From assembly GCA_001897035.1 (NCBI GenBank), contig MKRS01000581.1:1-6492 (forward strand): a stretch of 6,492 nucleotides of DNA, written 5' to 3'. Of the stretch, positions 5,353 through 6,492 are shown piece by piece. The notes under the pieces were generated by a model. It saw nothing but the letters and a program-made list of their open reading frames with translations, made no database searches and was not told the DNA's origin. Position 1 is the stretch's first letter. Every line of letters starts with the position of its first letter. Source of the DNA: Bacteroidales bacterium 45-6 (GTDB lineage: Bacteria; Bacteroidota; Bacteroidia; Bacteroidales; Dysgonomonadaceae). Position numbers and translations under genes: made by a program.

Positions 5353-6359
5353 ATAATATTCTCTGATAATTCGTTGATCTTCTGATTTGTCAATTTGCCG
5401 ATTATCCCTGCAAATTCCTTGGCATAATAGCTGATAATAAAATTGGCTCCCGCCCGTTTGATGGCAGTCAGGCTTTCGAAAAAAATCCGCTCCTCGTTGA
5501 AAAAGCCTTGTGCCGCACCGTTCTTTAACATCGAATATTCGCCCGAAACCTGGTAGGCAACCAATGGAAAAGCGGGGAATTTCTCCGAAGCACGGCTCAG
5601 CACATCCAGATAAGCCATGGCGGGTTTCACCATAATCCAATCCGCACCCTCTTCGATGTCCGCTGCAATTTCCTCCAGACCTTGGTCTTTGGTTCGGTAA
5701 TCCATCTGGTAGGTTTTCCTATCCCCAAAAGAAGGAGCGGAACCCGCTGCATCGCGAAACGGCCCGTAAAAAGCAGAAGCATATTTGGCCGAATAGGCCA
5801 AGATCTTTGTTTTCAACCTCGCTTTGTCCAACCGCTGGCGGATGGCATCCACTTGACCGTCCATCATGGCCGAAGGAGCCACAAAATCAGCTCCCGCCAC
5901 AGCATGTTGGTAAGCCATTTCGGCCAACAGCGGCAAGGTGGAATCGTTGTCCACATCGTGGTTGTGGAGCAGGCCGCAATGTCCGTGGGAAGTGTATTCG
6001 CACAGGCAAACATCGGTGAACACCACCACCTGCGGAAATTGCCGCTTGATGGCCCGAACAGAACGGCTAATCAAGTTTTCGGGATGATAAGCCAAGCTTC
6101 CCGTTTCGTCTTTTTCGCTGTCGGGAATCACTCCGAACAGCAATACCTTGTCGATGCCGAGCGGTAGAATTTCCTTCACATCCTCCAGCAGTTTGTCTAT
6201 CGAAAACCGGTAAACCCCTGCCATACTTGGTATTTCTTCCTTCACGCCGTTTCCTTCCACCACGAAATACGGGTAGATGAATTCGGAAGGATGAAGGCTC
6301 ACGTCGGCGTAGCGGTCACGCACTTCAGACGAAGCCCGGTAGGGTCTAAATCGTTTCAT
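5349..6359 (-). CDS. hemB: Delta-aminolevulinic acid dehydratase (porphobilinogen synthase)
   Basis: HemB condenses two molecules of 5-aminolevulinate to porphobilinogen. The 336-residue protein has the zinc-site cysteines Cys118, Cys120 and Cys128 in DVCLCEYTSHGHCG, which mark it as a zinc-dependent HemB. The two active-site lysines are Lys192 in AYSAKYAS and Lys245 in IMVKPAMAYLD. VSGEYSM (271-277) and the terminal helix ending in YYAKEFAGII (311-320) are also typical. Bacterial HemB proteins normally end soon after that helix; here about 16 more residues follow, rich in Asn, Lys and Ile. They coincide with six 8-bp repeat units at 5353-5400. The start overlaps the end of hemD by 14 bp and the stop overlaps the cysD start. 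The gene links tetrapyrrole synthesis to sulfate activation in one tightly spaced cluster. Confidence 0.97.
   Translation of the reverse strand: MKRFRPYRASSEVRDRYADVSLHPSEFIYPYFVVEGNGVKEEIPSMAGVYRFSIDKLLEDVKEILPLGIDKVLLFGVIPDSEKDETGSLAYHPENLISRSVRAIKRQFPQVVVFTDVCLCEYTSHGHCGLLHNHDVDNDSTLPLLAEMAYQHAVAGADFVAPSAMMDGQVDAIRQRLDKARLKTKILAYSAKYASAFYGPFRDAAGSAPSFGDRKTYQMDYRTKDQGLEEIAADIEEGADWIMVKPAMAYLDVLSRASEKFPAFPLVAYQVSGEYSMLKNGAAQGFFNEERIFFESLTAIKRAGANFIISYYAKEFAGIIGKLTNQKINELSENII
5353..5400 (+). repeat. Octamer-like array inside the 3' end of hemB
   Basis: Six phased 8-bp units, of which ATTTGCCG (5393-5400) and ATTTGTCA (5385-5392) resemble the ATTTGCCA and ATTTGCTA units before sirC and cysH. 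The array directly abuts the cysD start region and encodes about the last 16 residues of HemB. The units nearest cysD are weakly conserved, so membership of the repeat family is an inference. Confidence 0.5.
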
Positions 6360-6492
6360 TCAGCACTTCTTTGATTTTATTCTTTGTTGTTGACCCTTTG
6401 GCCACCAGCCGCGCATGATCCGGCAATTGACCGTACAATTCCACAAATGCCTCCACGCAGGATGGCGATGCGAAAATAATTTTCTGAAACAG
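6346..6492 (-). CDS. hemD: Uroporphyrinogen-III synthase, C-terminal end (runs off right edge)
   Basis: HemD closes and inverts ring D of hydroxymethylbilane to make uroporphyrinogen III. Only the last 48 codons and a TAG stop are in the window, too short for the usual ORF listing. The peptide contains IIFASPSCVEAFVELYG, which matches the FTSPSxVxxF motif of HemD, and later VAKGSTTKNKIKEVL, which matches the IGPTTAxAL motif near the C-terminus of the family. The stop at 6348-6346 lies 14 bp inside hemB, so the two are probably translationally coupled. In many bacteria hemC precedes hemD, and fused HemC-HemD proteins also exist; the missing upstream part decides which applies here. Call based on two short motifs plus context. 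Confidence 0.8.
   Translation of the reverse strand: MFQKIIFASPSCVEAFVELYGQLPDHARLVAKGSTTKNKIKEVLNETI

Noticed and set aside
5353..5640. Upstream extension of cysD
   Set aside because: The sequence is hemB read in another frame; CysD homology starts at the ATG overlapping the hemB stop.

Overview
The window is a chromosomal biosynthetic locus from a Bacteroidota bacterium, most likely order Bacteroidales. The basis for this placement is AT-rich, Shine-Dalgarno-less starts, the style of the HemA, CysN and CysD proteins, and the intergenic repeats. This comes from general recognition, not from a search. All eight genes lie on the minus strand, so the locus reads from right to left. In order of transcription they are: hemD (3' end only), hemB, cysD, cysN, cysH, a short CysG-N/SirC-type precorrin-2 dehydrogenase, hemA, and hemL (5' part only). 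No mobile-element gene, RNA gene or CRISPR array was found. No spacer without a gene exceeds 300 bases.

The genes join two pathways. HemA and HemL make 5-aminolevulinate from glutamyl-tRNA, HemB makes porphobilinogen, and HemD closes uroporphyrinogen III; hemC is expected just beyond the right edge. The SirC-like protein diverts a methylated product of this route towards siroheme. CysD and CysN activate sulfate to adenosine 5'-phosphosulfate (APS), and CysH carries the five cysteines of an iron-sulfur APS reductase that yields sulfite. CysN has no fused APS kinase and no cysC is visible, which fits a route that skips PAPS. Siroheme is the cofactor of assimilatory sulfite reductase, so the locus looks like a sulfate-assimilation operon packed with its cofactor supply. 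No sulfite reductase gene is in the window.

The right half (hemD-hemB-cysD-cysN) is tight: a 14-bp overlap, an ATGA overlap and a 16-bp gap. The left half has three spacers of 157, 207 and 291 bp (after cysN, cysH and hemA), and these are the most unusual part. Each is built from a degenerate 8-bp unit in strict 8-bp phase (typical forms ATGTGCCA and ATATGCCA). The two ends of each spacer carry opposite orientations, so the transcript could fold the upstream stop against the downstream start. In the cysH-sirC spacer the arms could pair for 28 consecutive bases in the coding-strand RNA. Two further modules are shared between spacers: a 30-bp block with a C(UUCG)G hairpin, and a GCCAATTGGC palindrome block. 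The hemA-hemL spacer also holds a 152-bp MITE-like element.

The octamer arrays also reach into genes. The hemA stop codon lies inside an array unit, and HemA ends at 295 residues without the usual C-terminal dimerization domain. The last roughly 16 codons of hemB coincide with six phased octamers ending at the cysD start. The arrays therefore seem to have reshaped the 3' ends of two genes.
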